Below, one piece after another: positions 35,358 to 44,975 of a stretch of 64,000 nt of DNA (position 1 is its first letter; each line of letters begins with the position of its first letter). The stretch comes from Croceicoccus mobilis (GTDB taxonomy: Bacteria; Pseudomonadota; Alphaproteobacteria; Sphingomonadales; Sphingomonadaceae), in contig NZ_LYWZ01000002.1 of the NCBI RefSeq assembly GCF_001661965.1, positions 124,001 to 188,000 on the forward strand, read 5' to 3'. A program made the translations under genes and the position numbers. Below the pieces are notes generated by a model. It did not search any database and was not told where the DNA came from. It saw nothing but the letters and a program-made list of their open reading frames with translations.

Positions 35358-36926
35358 TCAGTTCGCCGCCGTCTCGCCTTCGTCCGGGAAGTTCACCAGC
35401 GCGCGCGGCGTATGGCTAAGCGGAGGCGACTCGGTCAGCTGTTTGGCGCTGGTGTCGACCGCGAGGGACTCGAACCGCTCACCCGTGCGGCGCAGATTGG
35501 TGTCGAACGATCCGACCATCGCATCGAAATGCTGATTCGTGGAGCTGAGCGCCCGGCGCAGGCTGGAAATATGGCCCGCGACCACCGCCAGACGGTCGTA
35601 TAGTTCCTTGCCCAGCTTCGCGATTTCGGCAGCATCGGCCTGCGCGCCTGCCTGCCGCCAGATCGTCGCCACCGTCAGCGCGATCGACATGAAATTCAGC
35701 GGCGACGACAGCACGATCCGGCGCTGCAGCGCGTAATCCAAGAGGCCGCTATCCATGGTCATCGCGGCATAGAGCACGTGTTCGCCCGGCACGAACATCA
35801 CGACGAAATCCGCCGACCCCTCGACATGATCCTGGTAACGCTTGGCCGACAGCTGGTCGATATGGGTGCGCAGTTCGCGCGCGTGGCTACGCAGCAATTC
35901 GCGGCGCTCTTCCTCGCTTCCGGCTTCATTCGCGGCGGCATAGGTGTTGAAGACGTTTTTTACGTCGACGACCAGCTTGCGCCCGCCGGGGATATTGATG
36001 ACCGCATCGGGGCGCAGCGCCCCGCCTTCGACCGCGACCTCGCGCTTGAAATCGGCCTTGTCATACAGGCCGCAGCTTTCGAGCAGGTTTTCAAGCTGGA
36101 GTTCACCCCAGTTGCCGCGCGCCTTGGTCGCGCCGCGCAGCGTGGTGCTGATCCGGTTCGCCCCCTCGATCACGCGGTCCTGCCCGGCGCGCACGCTGTC
36201 GATGATGCCGTGGAGCTGGTTGAAATCCTTGACCCGCGTCTGCTCCAGTTCCTCGACCCGCTTGCGATAGCGCTCGAGCGTCTCGCCGATCGGGCCGACC
36301 TTCTTGTCGAGCTGGGCAAGGCTTTCCTTCGAGAGCCCTTCCAAACTGGTGTGCGCGGTTTCGAAGAAACGCTTTTGCGCCCCGGTCAGCAGCTTTTCGC
36401 CAATCTCGTTGAACTTGGCCTGCAGCTTTTCCTCGGCCTCGGCCAGCCGCTTCATCTCCCGCTCGTGATGCGCCTTCTGGTCATCAAAGCGGCGCTGGAG
36501 CGCGGCATCGCGTTCGTGTGCCGTGCTCTTCAAACCGGCCAGTTCGGTCAAGGCGGCACCGCGCGCTTCCTCCGCCGCGGTCAGGCGGGTGCGCATGGCC
36601 TCCATCTCCTCGCGCAGGGCGGTGGCGGTGTTCAGCCGCTCGGCAGCCTCGCTCTTGAGGCCCGCGATCTCCGCACCCAGCCGCGACACCTCTGCCCGTG
36701 CATCGCCAAGCTGCGTGTTGAGCGAGGGCACCTGCTCGGCCCGCTCGCTCATCGTCGCAAGTTCACCAATGGCGCGGCGAAACTTCTCGTCGATCTCTTT
36801 CGCCTCTGCATCGCGGGCGGCATGGCGCGCACGCCATTCGGCGGTGGGCCGCGATCCAAGGAACCAGCCGAGGCCGAGACCGACCACCAGCGCGACGATG
36901 ACGAAAACGAGAGCGAGAATGTCCAT
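35358..36926 (-). CDS. rmuC: DNA recombination protein RmuC homologue
   Basis: The 522-aa protein has an N-terminal membrane helix (ILALVFVIVALVVGLGLGWFLG), then a long coiled coil to about residue 220 rich in Ala/Glu/Leu heptads. The RmuC nuclease-like domain follows (RGNWGELQLENLLESCGL, LRPDAVINIPGGRKLVVDVKN, VMFVPGEHVLYAAM). RmuC limits inversions and sister-chromatid rearrangements, with a PD-(D/E)XK-like core. The C-terminus is longer than the E. coli version and Ser/Thr rich. It stands 198 bp downstream of def on the same strand. Confidence 0.93.
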   Translation of the reverse strand: MDILALVFVIVALVVGLGLGWFLGSRPTAEWRARHAARDAEAKEIDEKFRRAIGELATMSERAEQVPSLNTQLGDARAEVSRLGAEIAGLKSEAAERLNTATALREEMEAMRTRLTAAEEARGAALTELAGLKSTAHERDAALQRRFDDQKAHHEREMKRLAEAEEKLQAKFNEIGEKLLTGAQKRFFETAHTSLEGLSKESLAQLDKKVGPIGETLERYRKRVEELEQTRVKDFNQLHGIIDSVRAGQDRVIEGANRISTTLRGATKARGNWGELQLENLLESCGLYDKADFKREVAVEGGALRPDAVINIPGGRKLVVDVKNVFNTYAAANEAGSEEERRELLRSHARELRTHIDQLSAKRYQDHVEGSADFVVMFVPGEHVLYAAMTMDSGLLDYALQRRIVLSSPLNFMSIALTVATIWRQAGAQADAAEIAKLGKELYDRLAVVAGHISSLRRALSSTNQHFDAMVGSFDTNLRRTGERFESLAVDTSAKQLTESPPLSHTPRALVNFPDEGETAAN

Positions 36927-37079
36927 GTTCGGAACATAGCCTGAACACAGCCGCGTTCAAGCCACACCCGATCCATTCCGGACCTTGTCCCCCAATTTCA
37001 CGGAAAGCACCACCAAACGCGCCGCGCAGCAAGACGCGCAAGCGCGAACGCGCGCCCGAGCTTATTGCGAGGAAGCCAA

Positions 37080-37097
37080 GGGGCGCGGATGCGCCCC
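37080..37097 (-). terminator. Possible def terminator hairpin
   Basis: GGGGCGC (37080-37086) pairs with GCGCCCC (37091-37097) over a 4-nt loop, 27 bp after the def stop. The T-run is only TT, so it is weak. Confidence 0.4.
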
Positions 37098-37124
37098 GCC
37101 CGGCGTTTGAGGGCCTAAAACAAA

Positions 37125-37688
37125 CTACGCCGCGCGCAGTTTTTGCAGCTTTTTCAGTGCCATGTTGCGTTTGAGGCGGGAAAGATGGTCGATGAACACG
37201 ATGCCGTTCAGGTGATCCATCTCGTGCTGGATGCACACCGCCATCAGCCCGTCCATGTCCTCTTCGTGGGTCTTGCCCTCAAGATCCTGCCAGCGCACGC
37301 GGCAGGTGGCGGGGCGGTCGACCTCGGCGAAAATGTCGGGGACGGAGAGGCAGCCTTCCTGATAGGCCTTCATCTCGTCCGACGGGTCGAGGATTTCCGG
37401 GTTGATGAACAGCCGCGGCTCCTTCTTCGTCGGCTGGTGATGGTGGTGATGGCCGTCGTGATCGCAGGGCACGGGCTCCGCGTCCTCGTCTTCGGGCTGG
37501 AGGTCGATCACCAGCACGCGCAGCGGCACGCCGACCTGGATCGCGGCAAGGCCGATGCCCGGCGCGTCATACATGGTCTCGAACATGTCATCGACGAGCG
37601 TTTTCAACTCATCGTCGAACTTCTCGACCGGATCGGACACGCGCTTGAGGAGCGGGTTCGGAACTTCAATGATTTCACGGATAGCCAT
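37125..37688 (-). CDS. def: Peptide deformylase with His-rich insertion
   Basis: The 187-aa enzyme has all three PDF motifs: GIGLAAIQVG, EGCLSVP and QHEMDHLNGIVF, with Cys and two His binding the catalytic metal. It removes the formyl group from nascent proteins. Between strands, at about residues 73-90, it carries an extra loop CDHDGHHHHHQPTKKE with five consecutive His that typical PDFs lack. fmt, encoding the enzyme that adds the formyl group, lies 714 bp away on the other strand with recR between them. Confidence 0.95.
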   Translation of the reverse strand: MAIREIIEVPNPLLKRVSDPVEKFDDELKTLVDDMFETMYDAPGIGLAAIQVGVPLRVLVIDLQPEDEDAEPVPCDHDGHHHHHQPTKKEPRLFINPEILDPSDEMKAYQEGCLSVPDIFAEVDRPATCRVRWQDLEGKTHEEDMDGLMAVCIQHEMDHLNGIVFIDHLSRLKRNMALKKLQKLRAA

Positions 37689-37732
37689 GGGGGCTATTTA
37701 AGGGCGATGCGCGATTCCGGCAAGATGGGTGC

Positions 37733-38353
37733 TTATCCCACCGGACGGCGCGCCCGCAGCGCCTGCGCCAAGGTGCCCTCGTCCATGTAATCCAGCTCTC
37801 CGCCGACCGGCAGGCCATGCGCCAGCTGGGTGACGCGCACCGGGCGCTCCTCCAGCCTTTCGGCGATGTAATGGGCAGTGGTCTGCCCCTCCAGCGTCGC
37901 GTTCATGGCCAGCACGATTTCGTCGATGCCGCCCTTGTCGATGCGCGCCAGCAGCGAACCGATGGCGAGATCCTCCGGCCCCACGCCATCCAGCGCCGAT
38001 AGCCTGCCGCCCAGCACGTGATAGCGGCCCGGAAACAGCTTCGAGCGGTCCAGCGCCCACAAATCCGACACTTCCTCCACCACGCAGAGCGAGCGTTCGT
38101 CACGGCGCGGATCCGCACAGATGTGGCAGGGGTTCATCGTGTCGACATTGCCGCAGGTCTCGCACTCCACCAGCCGCTCCTGCACGGTGGCCAATGCTTC
38201 CAGCAGGCGCGGCAGGTCGCTTTCGCGCCGCTTCACCAACCACAGCACCGCGCGCCGCGCCGAACGTGGGCCCAGCCCCGGCAGCCGCGCCAATGCGCCC
38301 GCCAGCGCGTCGATCTCTTTCCCCGAACCTTGCTGTCGATCTTGTGAAGCCAT
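37733..38353 (-). CDS. recR: Recombination mediator RecR
   Basis: From the ATG at 38353 the product is 206 aa, the normal length. It has the helix-hairpin-helix ([20 protein letters not shown]), the C4 zinc finger ([21 protein letters not shown]), a Toprim domain ([38 protein letters not shown]) and the Walker-like C-terminal region ([22 protein letters not shown]). It loads RecA with RecO/F. Longer in-frame upstream sequence antisense to fmt is not part of it. It is divergent from fmt with 48 bp between starts. Confidence 0.96.
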   Translation of the reverse strand: MASQDRQQGSGKEIDALAGALARLPGLGPRSARRAVLWLVKRRESDLPRLLEALATVQERLVECETCGNVDTMNPCHICADPRRDERSLCVVEEVSDLWALDRSKLFPGRYHVLGGRLSALDGVGPEDLAIGSLLARIDKGGIDEIVLAMNATLEGQTTAHYIAERLEERPVRVTQLAHGLPVGGELDYMDEGTLAQALRARRPVG

Positions 38354-38401
38354 GGGGCAACAGATAGGGACTGCCGCCAGCCTAAGGAAGCCATCAAACA
38401 C

Positions 38402-39307
38402 ATGCGCATCATCTTCATGGGAACGCCCGATTTCGCCGTGCCGGTTATGGAGGCGATCATCGCCGCCGGGCACGAGGTCGTGTGCGCCTATTCCCAGCCG
38501 CCGCGCCGGGCGGGCCGGGGCAAGAAACTGCAGCCCTCCCCCGTTCACCTCGCCGCCGAGGCTGAGGGGATCGAGGTTCGCACGCCCGTCAGCCTGAAGC
38601 CGCAGGAGGAGAAGGACGCCTTTGCGGCGCTGAAAGCCGATGTCGCGGTGGTCGCGGCCTATGGCCTGCTGCTGCCGGTCGCCATTCTGGAAGCGCCGGA
38701 ACATGGCTGCGTCAATGTCCACGCCTCCATCCTGCCGCGCTGGCGCGGGGCGGCGCCGATCCAGCGGGCGATATTGGCGGGCGATTTGACCACAGGCGTC
38801 ACGATCATGCAGATGGAAAAGGGGCTGGACACCGGCCCGATGATCCTGACGCGCACCACGCCGATCCAGCGCAAGAACGCAGGCGAGCTGACCGATGAGC
38901 TGGCCGCGATGGGCGCGCAGCTGATGGTCGAGGTGCTGGAAGACCTCCCCCGCCGCACCGCCAGGCCGCAGCCCAATCTGGGCGTGACCCATGCCGCCAA
39001 GATCGACAAGGCCGAGGCGCGCCTCGATTTCACCCACGATGCCGCGCTGCTTGAAAGGCAGGTCCGCGCCTTTGCCCCGCGCCCTGGTGCTTTCTTCGAA
39101 CTGGAGGGCGAGCGTATCCGGGTGCTGGAGGCCGAAGTGATCGCCCGCGAAGGCGTGGCAGGCACGGCATTGGACGACGATCTCACCATCGCCTGTGGTT
39201 ACAGCGCCTTGCGACCGACACTAGTGCAGCGCGCCGGCAAGCCTGCCATGGCGACCGAGGCCATGCTGCGTGGCCGTCCTATTCCCGCAGGGACCGAGAT
39301 CCGGTGA
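38402..39307 (+). CDS. fmt: Methionyl-tRNA formyltransferase
   Basis: The 301-aa protein has the formyltransferase domain ([19 protein letters not shown]), the 10-formyl-THF motif in [22 protein letters not shown] with catalytic Asn/His, and [19 protein letters not shown] with the catalytic Asp. A C-terminal OB-like domain follows. It formylates initiator Met-tRNA. It precedes truA by 10 bp, probably one transcript, and lies close to def, a common functional cluster. Confidence 0.96.
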   Translation: MRIIFMGTPDFAVPVMEAIIAAGHEVVCAYSQPPRRAGRGKKLQPSPVHLAAEAEGIEVRTPVSLKPQEEKDAFAALKADVAVVAAYGLLLPVAILEAPEHGCVNVHASILPRWRGAAPIQRAILAGDLTTGVTIMQMEKGLDTGPMILTRTTPIQRKNAGELTDELAAMGAQLMVEVLEDLPRRTARPQPNLGVTHAAKIDKAEARLDFTHDAALLERQVRAFAPRPGAFFELEGERIRVLEAEVIAREGVAGTALDDDLTIACGYSALRPTLVQRAGKPAMATEAMLRGRPIPAGTEIR

Positions 39308-39317
39308 CGCGCCCCCA

Positions 39318-40073
39318 ATGACGAGATACGCCCTCACCCTCGAATATGACGGCAGCGCGTTTTTCGGGCTGCAGCGTCAGGCCGACGGTCCATCGGTGCA
39401 GCAGGCGGTGGAGGAAGCCGCCCACGCCATCACCGGCGAAGATATCCGCATGCATGCCGCCGGACGCACCGACACCGGCGTCCATGCCGTCGCCATGCGC
39501 GCCCATATCGAGGTGGCCAAGGACATAGCCCCTTTCCGCCTGATGGAGGGGATGAATGCCAAGCTGCGCCCCGATCCTGTCGCCGTCACTGCAATCGAGG
39601 AAGTGGACAAGGACTGGCATGCCCGCTTTTCCTGCACGGGGCGGCGCTACCTTTATCGCATCGTCAACCGCCGCGCACCGCTGACGCTGATGAAGGACCG
39701 CGCGTGGCAGGTGCCGCAAGATCTCGATCCGAAGGCCATGCACCGCGCGGCGCAGCATCTGGTGGGGCTGCATGATTTCACCACCTTCCGCTCCGCCCAT
39801 TGCCAGGCGGCCAGCCCGGTGAAAACGCTGGACCGTTTGGACGTGGAGAGCGTTGAGGGACCATGGGGACCCGAAATCGCCATCCACGCCGCGGCGCGCA
39901 GCTTCCTGCATCATCAGGTGCGGTCCATGGTCGGCTGCCTCGCGCTGGTCGGCATGGGTCGCTGGAGCGAGCAGGACATGGCCGATGCGCTAGAAGCGAA
40001 AAGCCGCGCCGCGCTGGGCTTCAACGCGCCGCCGCAGGGCCTCTATTTCATGGAAGCCATCTACCCCGATTAA
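39318..40073 (+). CDS. truA: tRNA pseudouridine(38-40) synthase TruA
   Basis: The 251-aa protein from the ATG at 39318 ([17 protein letters not shown]) contains the catalytic Asp in [18 protein letters not shown], plus RRYLYRIVN and [21 protein letters not shown]. It isomerises U38-U40 in the tRNA anticodon stem-loop. A frame starting at 39270 inside fmt is rejected as it precedes the conserved start. It follows fmt by 10 bp. Confidence 0.96.
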   Translation: MTRYALTLEYDGSAFFGLQRQADGPSVQQAVEEAAHAITGEDIRMHAAGRTDTGVHAVAMRAHIEVAKDIAPFRLMEGMNAKLRPDPVAVTAIEEVDKDWHARFSCTGRRYLYRIVNRRAPLTLMKDRAWQVPQDLDPKAMHRAAQHLVGLHDFTTFRSAHCQAASPVKTLDRLDVESVEGPWGPEIAIHAAARSFLHHQVRSMVGCLALVGMGRWSEQDMADALEAKSRAALGFNAPPQGLYFMEAIYPD

Positions 40074-40092
40074 AGCAGAGCAGGAGAGTGAC

Positions 40093-41205
40093 ATGACGCA
40101 TGACGGCCAGCAATTGACGACGAGGCTCGATGCGGATGGCACGCTCACCCTCTCTCTCGACGACAGGACATGGGACGCGCCGACCGGCAGTACCGTGCTG
40201 GTGCGCATGGAAGCGGCGCCGATCAATCCGTCCGACCTTGGCCTGCTGTTCGCCGCCGCCGATGTCGAGAATGCCGAATATTCGCAAGGCCGCATCGTGG
40301 CGCAAATGCCTGAAAAGGTGACCAATGCGATGGCTGCGCGTCACGGCAAGGCCATGCCCGCCGGTAACGAAGGGGCTGGCACCGTTGTCGCCGCCGGAGA
40401 CGATCCGGCCGCACAGGCGCTGATGGGCAAGCGCGTCGCATGTGTTCCGGGTACCGCCTATGGCACCTATGCCACCTGCGATGCGGCCATGGCGATGCCA
40501 TTGGACGATGACATCACGGCAGAGCAGGCAGCCTCCAGCTTCGTCAATCCGATGACGTCTCTGGGCTTCGTGGAAACGATGAAGGCGGAGGGCGCAAAGG
40601 GCATCATCCATGCCGCCGCCGCGTCGAACCTTGGCCAGATGCTGCTGCGCATCTGCCTGTCAGATGGCATTCCCATCATCAATATCGTGCGCAGCGATGA
40701 ACAGGCCGAACTGCTGCGCGAGATCGGCGCGACCCATGTAATCGACATGACGGACGATGATTTCCGCGCAAAGCTGAAAGCAGCCATCGACGAAACCGGG
40801 ATCATGCTGGGATTCGATCCCATCGGCGGGGGCAAGATGGCCGATACGATGCTGGCAGCGATGGAAGCCTCTGCCTCGGACGGGCAGCCCTATAACCGCT
40901 ATGGGTCGAGCGAGATGAAGAAGGTCTTCATCTATGGCGCGCTGGATACCGGGCCGACCTATCTGTCGCGCGGTTATGGTTTTTCGTGGGACGTGTCGGG
41001 CTGGCTGCTGTTTCCCTTCCTGCAAAAGGCAGGGCAGGACGTGGTGGCCCGGATGCGCGGCCGCGTGATGGACGAGCTTACCTCGACCTTCGCCAGCCAT
41101 TACAGCGACCGCATCACCCTGGACGACATGCTGAGCCGCGATGCGGTGCTGGCATATAACCGCCGAGCCACGGGCCGGAAATTCCTTGTATTGCCAAACG
41201 ACTAG
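40093..41205 (+). CDS. MDR-superfamily oxidoreductase (zinc-independent)
   Basis: The 370-aa protein has the medium-chain dehydrogenase/reductase fold: an N-terminal GroES-like domain (VLVRMEAAPINPSDLGLL, MPAGNEGAGTVVAAG) and a nucleotide-binding domain where the usual GxGxxG is degenerate (GIIHAAAASNLGQMLLRICL). Catalytic-zinc cysteines are absent, as in quinone-reductase-like members. It most likely reduces enals or quinones with NAD(P)H; the substrate is unknown. GGAGAG lies 5-10 nt before the start. It follows truA by 19 bp and is convergent with the PBP gene, stops 6 bp apart. Confidence 0.88.
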   Translation: MTHDGQQLTTRLDADGTLTLSLDDRTWDAPTGSTVLVRMEAAPINPSDLGLLFAAADVENAEYSQGRIVAQMPEKVTNAMAARHGKAMPAGNEGAGTVVAAGDDPAAQALMGKRVACVPGTAYGTYATCDAAMAMPLDDDITAEQAASSFVNPMTSLGFVETMKAEGAKGIIHAAAASNLGQMLLRICLSDGIPIINIVRSDEQAELLREIGATHVIDMTDDDFRAKLKAAIDETGIMLGFDPIGGGKMADTMLAAMEASASDGQPYNRYGSSEMKKVFIYGALDTGPTYLSRGYGFSWDVSGWLLFPFLQKAGQDVVARMRGRVMDELTSTFASHYSDRITLDDMLSRDAVLAYNRRATGRKFLVLPND

Positions 41206-41211
41206 AGTCGT

Positions 41212-43164
41212 TCACGCGCCGGGCACGGCCCGCTGCATGAAAGACTTCCAGATCTGCGCCGGTGCCTTGCCGCCAGACAGGCCGGTGCGGTCGGTGTCGT
41301 CCGCTTCGGCATAGACCCACACCCCGCACACGATGCCGCCCGCCCAGCCGACGAATACCGCGTTGCGGTTCTGCTGGCTCGTCCCGGTCTTGCCGAAGTT
41401 GGGGATCGAAAGCCGCGCAGCCTGCCCCGTGCCCTCGTTCACCGTGGCGCGCAGCATCTGCTCCATCTCGGCGCGGATGGCGGGATCGATCCGGTACTTG
41501 CCCGAATGGTCGACCAGCGCGCCGCGCGTATCGCCCACCGCATAGGGCACCACCGGATATTCGCCCCGCGCCACGCCCGCATAGGCCGCCGTCAATTCCA
41601 GCAACGACACATCCGCCGTGCCCAGCGGGATAGAGGTATCGTTGGGGTCCATCTGGGCCGCGATGCCGAACTTGTTCGCCAGATCGACGACCTCGCTGCC
41701 GCCCACCTTTTCGTAAAGCCGCGTCGCGACGACATTGCTTGAATGGGCGAACGCTTCCTGCAGCGTGATCTCGCCGCGATATTTCTCACCCGCATTGCGC
41801 GGCCCCGCCTGCATCGGCGTGTCCGACACCAGCGTATCGGGTGTCATCCCGTTTTCGAGCGCGGCCAGCCATACGAAGATCTTGAAGGTGGAGCCCGGCT
41901 GGCGCCCGGCCAGCGCATGATTGAACTGGTTGGTGTTGTAATCCTTCGACCCCACCATCGCCAGCACCGCGCCATCGGGCCGCATGGCGACCAGCGCGAC
42001 CTGCGCATTGCCGACATTCACGCTCTTCACCGCAGCCTCTGCCGCGCGCTGGATCGACACGTCGAGGGTGGTCGGGATGATGCGCGCATCCGCGTCGTAA
42101 CCCTGCGCCCGCGCCTCTTTCCTGATCCAGTTGGTGAAATGGGCATAACGCGGCAATTCGCGTTCGCGCTGCAAATGGAAAGTCGCGGTGGGGATCGCGT
42201 CGGCCTGTGCCTGCGACAGATAGCCTGCATCGACCATTGCGCCCTTCACCACGCGCGCGCGCTTCAGCGCAGCCTCGGGGTGGAAGCTGGGCGCGTAATT
42301 GCTGGGCGCCTTGGGCAGGCCGGCCAGCACCATCGCCTCGGCAGGGGTCAGCGCCTCGGGCGCCTTGTCGAAATAACGCAGCGACGCTGCGCGCAGGCCG
42401 TATGAGCGGTCGCCGAAGTAGATCTTAGAAAGGTAGCGTTCGAGAATCTCGTCCTTGGTCAGCCAGGTTTCCAGCCAGAGCGCGGTCGGCACTTCCAGCA
42501 GCTTGCGACCCATCGTCTGGTCAAAGTCGAAATAGGTGACCTTCGCCAGCTGCATGGTGATGGTCGAACCGCCCTGCCGCGATCCGGTGAACAGGTTCGA
42601 CACGAATGCGCGCGCGATGCCGATGGGGTCGATACCCCAGTGCGAATAGAACCGCCGGTCCTCGGTCGCGATGAAGGCATTCTTCACATGGTCGGGCAGC
42701 AGCTCCGCCTCGACCGGCGCGAGCACCACATCGCCGCCACGCGCAATCGCCTCGCCGTTCTGGCTGACGAGGACATAGGGATCGCCATGCGGCTCCAGCG
42801 TCTTTTCAATCGGCTTGGTCGCGGCGAGCCAGAGGATGGTGATCAGGAGCAGCACGCCCGTGCCAATCGCCAGCCACTTGAAGAAAGAATAGATGAGCCG
42901 GAATGGCAGCACGAGCAGCCAGAGGCATCCGCCCGCCACCCGCGAGGCAGGTGAAGGGCCGCGTTCTCCCGGCAGTTCGATCCCCGGCACGCCGGGATGC
43001 TCGCCATCGAGATAGCCGCCATCATCGCCGTCGAGGTCGAAATCGGCGGCGGTGCGGTACCATTCCTCGTCATACCCGCGCGCATCGGCAGGCTCCGCCC
43101 CGCGCCGTGCGCGCGAACGATTGAGGAGGTCTTTTGCTCTGGAAACGAAATCGCCGGTAGTCAC
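41212..43164 (-). CDS. Class A penicillin-binding protein (PBP1A-like)
   Basis: The 650-aa protein has an acidic cytoplasmic N-terminus, one membrane helix (LAIGTGVLLLITILWLAA), a GT51 domain with the catalytic Glu in AFIATEDRRFYSHWGIDPIG and the RQGGSTITMQLAKVTYFD motif. The transpeptidase domain has the SxxK Ser in GRQPGSTFKIFVWLAALENG, SxN in AHSSNVVATRLY and KTG in NFGKTGTSQQNRNAVF. It polymerises and cross-links peptidoglycan. The start is GTG at 43164. It lacks the long insert of E. coli PBP1a and is closer to the short class A PBPs of alphaproteobacteria. Confidence 0.94.
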   Translation of the reverse strand: MTTGDFVSRAKDLLNRSRARRGAEPADARGYDEEWYRTAADFDLDGDDGGYLDGEHPGVPGIELPGERGPSPASRVAGGCLWLLVLPFRLIYSFFKWLAIGTGVLLLITILWLAATKPIEKTLEPHGDPYVLVSQNGEAIARGGDVVLAPVEAELLPDHVKNAFIATEDRRFYSHWGIDPIGIARAFVSNLFTGSRQGGSTITMQLAKVTYFDFDQTMGRKLLEVPTALWLETWLTKDEILERYLSKIYFGDRSYGLRAASLRYFDKAPEALTPAEAMVLAGLPKAPSNYAPSFHPEAALKRARVVKGAMVDAGYLSQAQADAIPTATFHLQRERELPRYAHFTNWIRKEARAQGYDADARIIPTTLDVSIQRAAEAAVKSVNVGNAQVALVAMRPDGAVLAMVGSKDYNTNQFNHALAGRQPGSTFKIFVWLAALENGMTPDTLVSDTPMQAGPRNAGEKYRGEITLQEAFAHSSNVVATRLYEKVGGSEVVDLANKFGIAAQMDPNDTSIPLGTADVSLLELTAAYAGVARGEYPVVPYAVGDTRGALVDHSGKYRIDPAIRAEMEQMLRATVNEGTGQAARLSIPNFGKTGTSQQNRNAVFVGWAGGIVCGVWVYAEADDTDRTGLSGGKAPAQIWKSFMQRAVPGA

Positions 43165-43244
43165 GGCCGCCGCCTAGCACCCATCAGCTTGCACTTCGAT
43201 GAGCGGACGGGGGTGGGGGATAAAAACATGGCGGAAAACCTGCC

Positions 43245-44873
43245 CTATTTCTCGGGACTTGCGGTAAAGGTCGTGCCGAAGAAATCGCCCGCGTTCCAAG
43301 CGGGCCTTTCCGCCATATCGGCAATCGCGCGGGCCATTGCGGCGTTGAGAGCGACGAATCGGTCGAGCTGGGCGTAATCCACCCCGTCCGCTTCGTCAGA
43401 AGCCTTGTGGTAATGCTCCTTGCGGAACAGGTTTTGCGCCTCCTCGCCTTCGCCGGCGAAGCCGGTTTTCAGATAGACCGCAGGCACGCCCTGCTTGACG
43501 AAGCTGTACTGATCCGACCGGGTGAACAGCCCCTGTTCGGGCTGCGGATCGGGGCTCAGGGTCAGCCCGGCATCCCCGACCGCCTTTTCGACCGCGCCCT
43601 GCAGGTTCGACCGCTCCGCCCCGAAAGCGATCACGTCGCTAAAGGGATAGGTGACGATCGGCATGTCGAGATTGAGATTTGCCGCGACCGGCACCGGCAG
43701 CTTGCCAAGGTGATGCGCGAGATAGCTCGACCCGACCAGCCCCTTCTCCTCGGCGGTGAGGGCGGTGAAGATGACGGGCCGCGCCGGGGGATTGGCGGCC
43801 AGAGTGCGCGCCACCTCCATCAGCGAGGCGACGCCGACGGCATTGTCCATCGCGCCATTATAGATCTCGTCATCGCCCTCTTCCTCCGTCGGCTGAATGC
43901 CGACATGGTCAAGATGGGCGGTCAGCAAAATGGCCTGATCGGCAAGTGCCGGATTGGTGCCGGGCAGCATGGCGACGACATTGGGACTTTTCGTGACCTT
44001 GGTGGTGGAGGAGAACCTGAGCGTCGCGCTCTGACCCATGGCGAATGCGGGAAGAGCGCCCTGCTCGCTCGCCTCTGCCGCGACGATCTGGTCCCAACCC
44101 AATTGCTGCCCATCCATCAGCGCCTTTGAATATTCGGGCGAAAGTACGGCGCCTGCGACGATATTGGACGCAGTGGTAAAGCCGGTGCCATCTTCGCGCT
44201 GCCAGCTGACATTGGTGCCGTCATGGGCGTGCTCGATATACTGCTCATAGGGCTGCAATTGCTCCAGCCCCGGCGTGAACAGGACGATCATGCCGACCGC
44301 CCCGGCATCCGACAGGCGCTGCCCGATGGTGGAGCGGTAATGCGCTCCCTCTTCGCTGCCGAGGAACCTGGGCGCGCCGAACAGGCGTACCGCGATCTTG
44401 CCTTTAAGGTCCACGCCGGCCAGATCGTCGCGCCCGTATTCGGGGGCCACCAGCCCATAGCCGACAAAGACCATCTCGCCCGAGATCTCGCCCGTGCCGA
44501 ACCCGGCTTTGCTGCTCATGCCGTAATCGACCCACGCCTGCATGCCGCTGGGCGCATCCTTGCCGGTGATGGTCAGCGAATAGGCTTCTTTCGGCCCCTT
44601 TACCTGTTCGACCAGCGGGACGGACTGGAAATAGGTGCCCTCATCGCCCGCAGGGGTCAGGCCAATCGCGGCGAATTGCCCGGCAACATAGCCTGCGGCC
44701 ATCGCGTAACCGGCCGTGCCTGCCTCTCGCCCTTCCATATTATCGTCGGCCAGCATCCGCACATCGCGTTCCAGCCGGGCGGTGCTGGCTTCATCGGCCT
44801 GTGCCGACGGTACGGCCATCGTGGTCGACACGACAAGGAATGCAGCGCCGCAGCGCAGGAAAGTCTTCAGCAT
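43245..44873 (-). CDS. Exported M28-family metallopeptidase with PA domain
   Basis: The 542-aa protein starts at 44873 with a signal peptide (MLKTFLRCGAAFLVVSTTM, cleavage near PSAQA). A PA-type insertion domain precedes the catalytic part. Zinc ligands are recognisable: LTAHLDHVG, NGAMDNAVGVASLMEVAR, ALTAEEKGLVGS and the C-terminal EHYHKASDEADG. It would be a periplasmic or secreted aminopeptidase. It follows cobS on the same strand by 102 bp, where cobT is often found in relatives. Confidence 0.92.
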   Translation of the reverse strand: MLKTFLRCGAAFLVVSTTMAVPSAQADEASTARLERDVRMLADDNMEGREAGTAGYAMAAGYVAGQFAAIGLTPAGDEGTYFQSVPLVEQVKGPKEAYSLTITGKDAPSGMQAWVDYGMSSKAGFGTGEISGEMVFVGYGLVAPEYGRDDLAGVDLKGKIAVRLFGAPRFLGSEEGAHYRSTIGQRLSDAGAVGMIVLFTPGLEQLQPYEQYIEHAHDGTNVSWQREDGTGFTTASNIVAGAVLSPEYSKALMDGQQLGWDQIVAAEASEQGALPAFAMGQSATLRFSSTTKVTKSPNVVAMLPGTNPALADQAILLTAHLDHVGIQPTEEEGDDEIYNGAMDNAVGVASLMEVARTLAANPPARPVIFTALTAEEKGLVGSSYLAHHLGKLPVPVAANLNLDMPIVTYPFSDVIAFGAERSNLQGAVEKAVGDAGLTLSPDPQPEQGLFTRSDQYSFVKQGVPAVYLKTGFAGEGEEAQNLFRKEHYHKASDEADGVDYAQLDRFVALNAAMARAIADMAERPAWNAGDFFGTTFTASPEK

Positions 44874-44975
44874 GAACAGCCCCCAAATGCCTGAACGGAC
44901 AAGGCTAAAGCCTATCCGCCCATGCACAAGGGCCGTTCAACGATTGCTGTCGACTGTTCGTCCGCCAGGCAGGCG

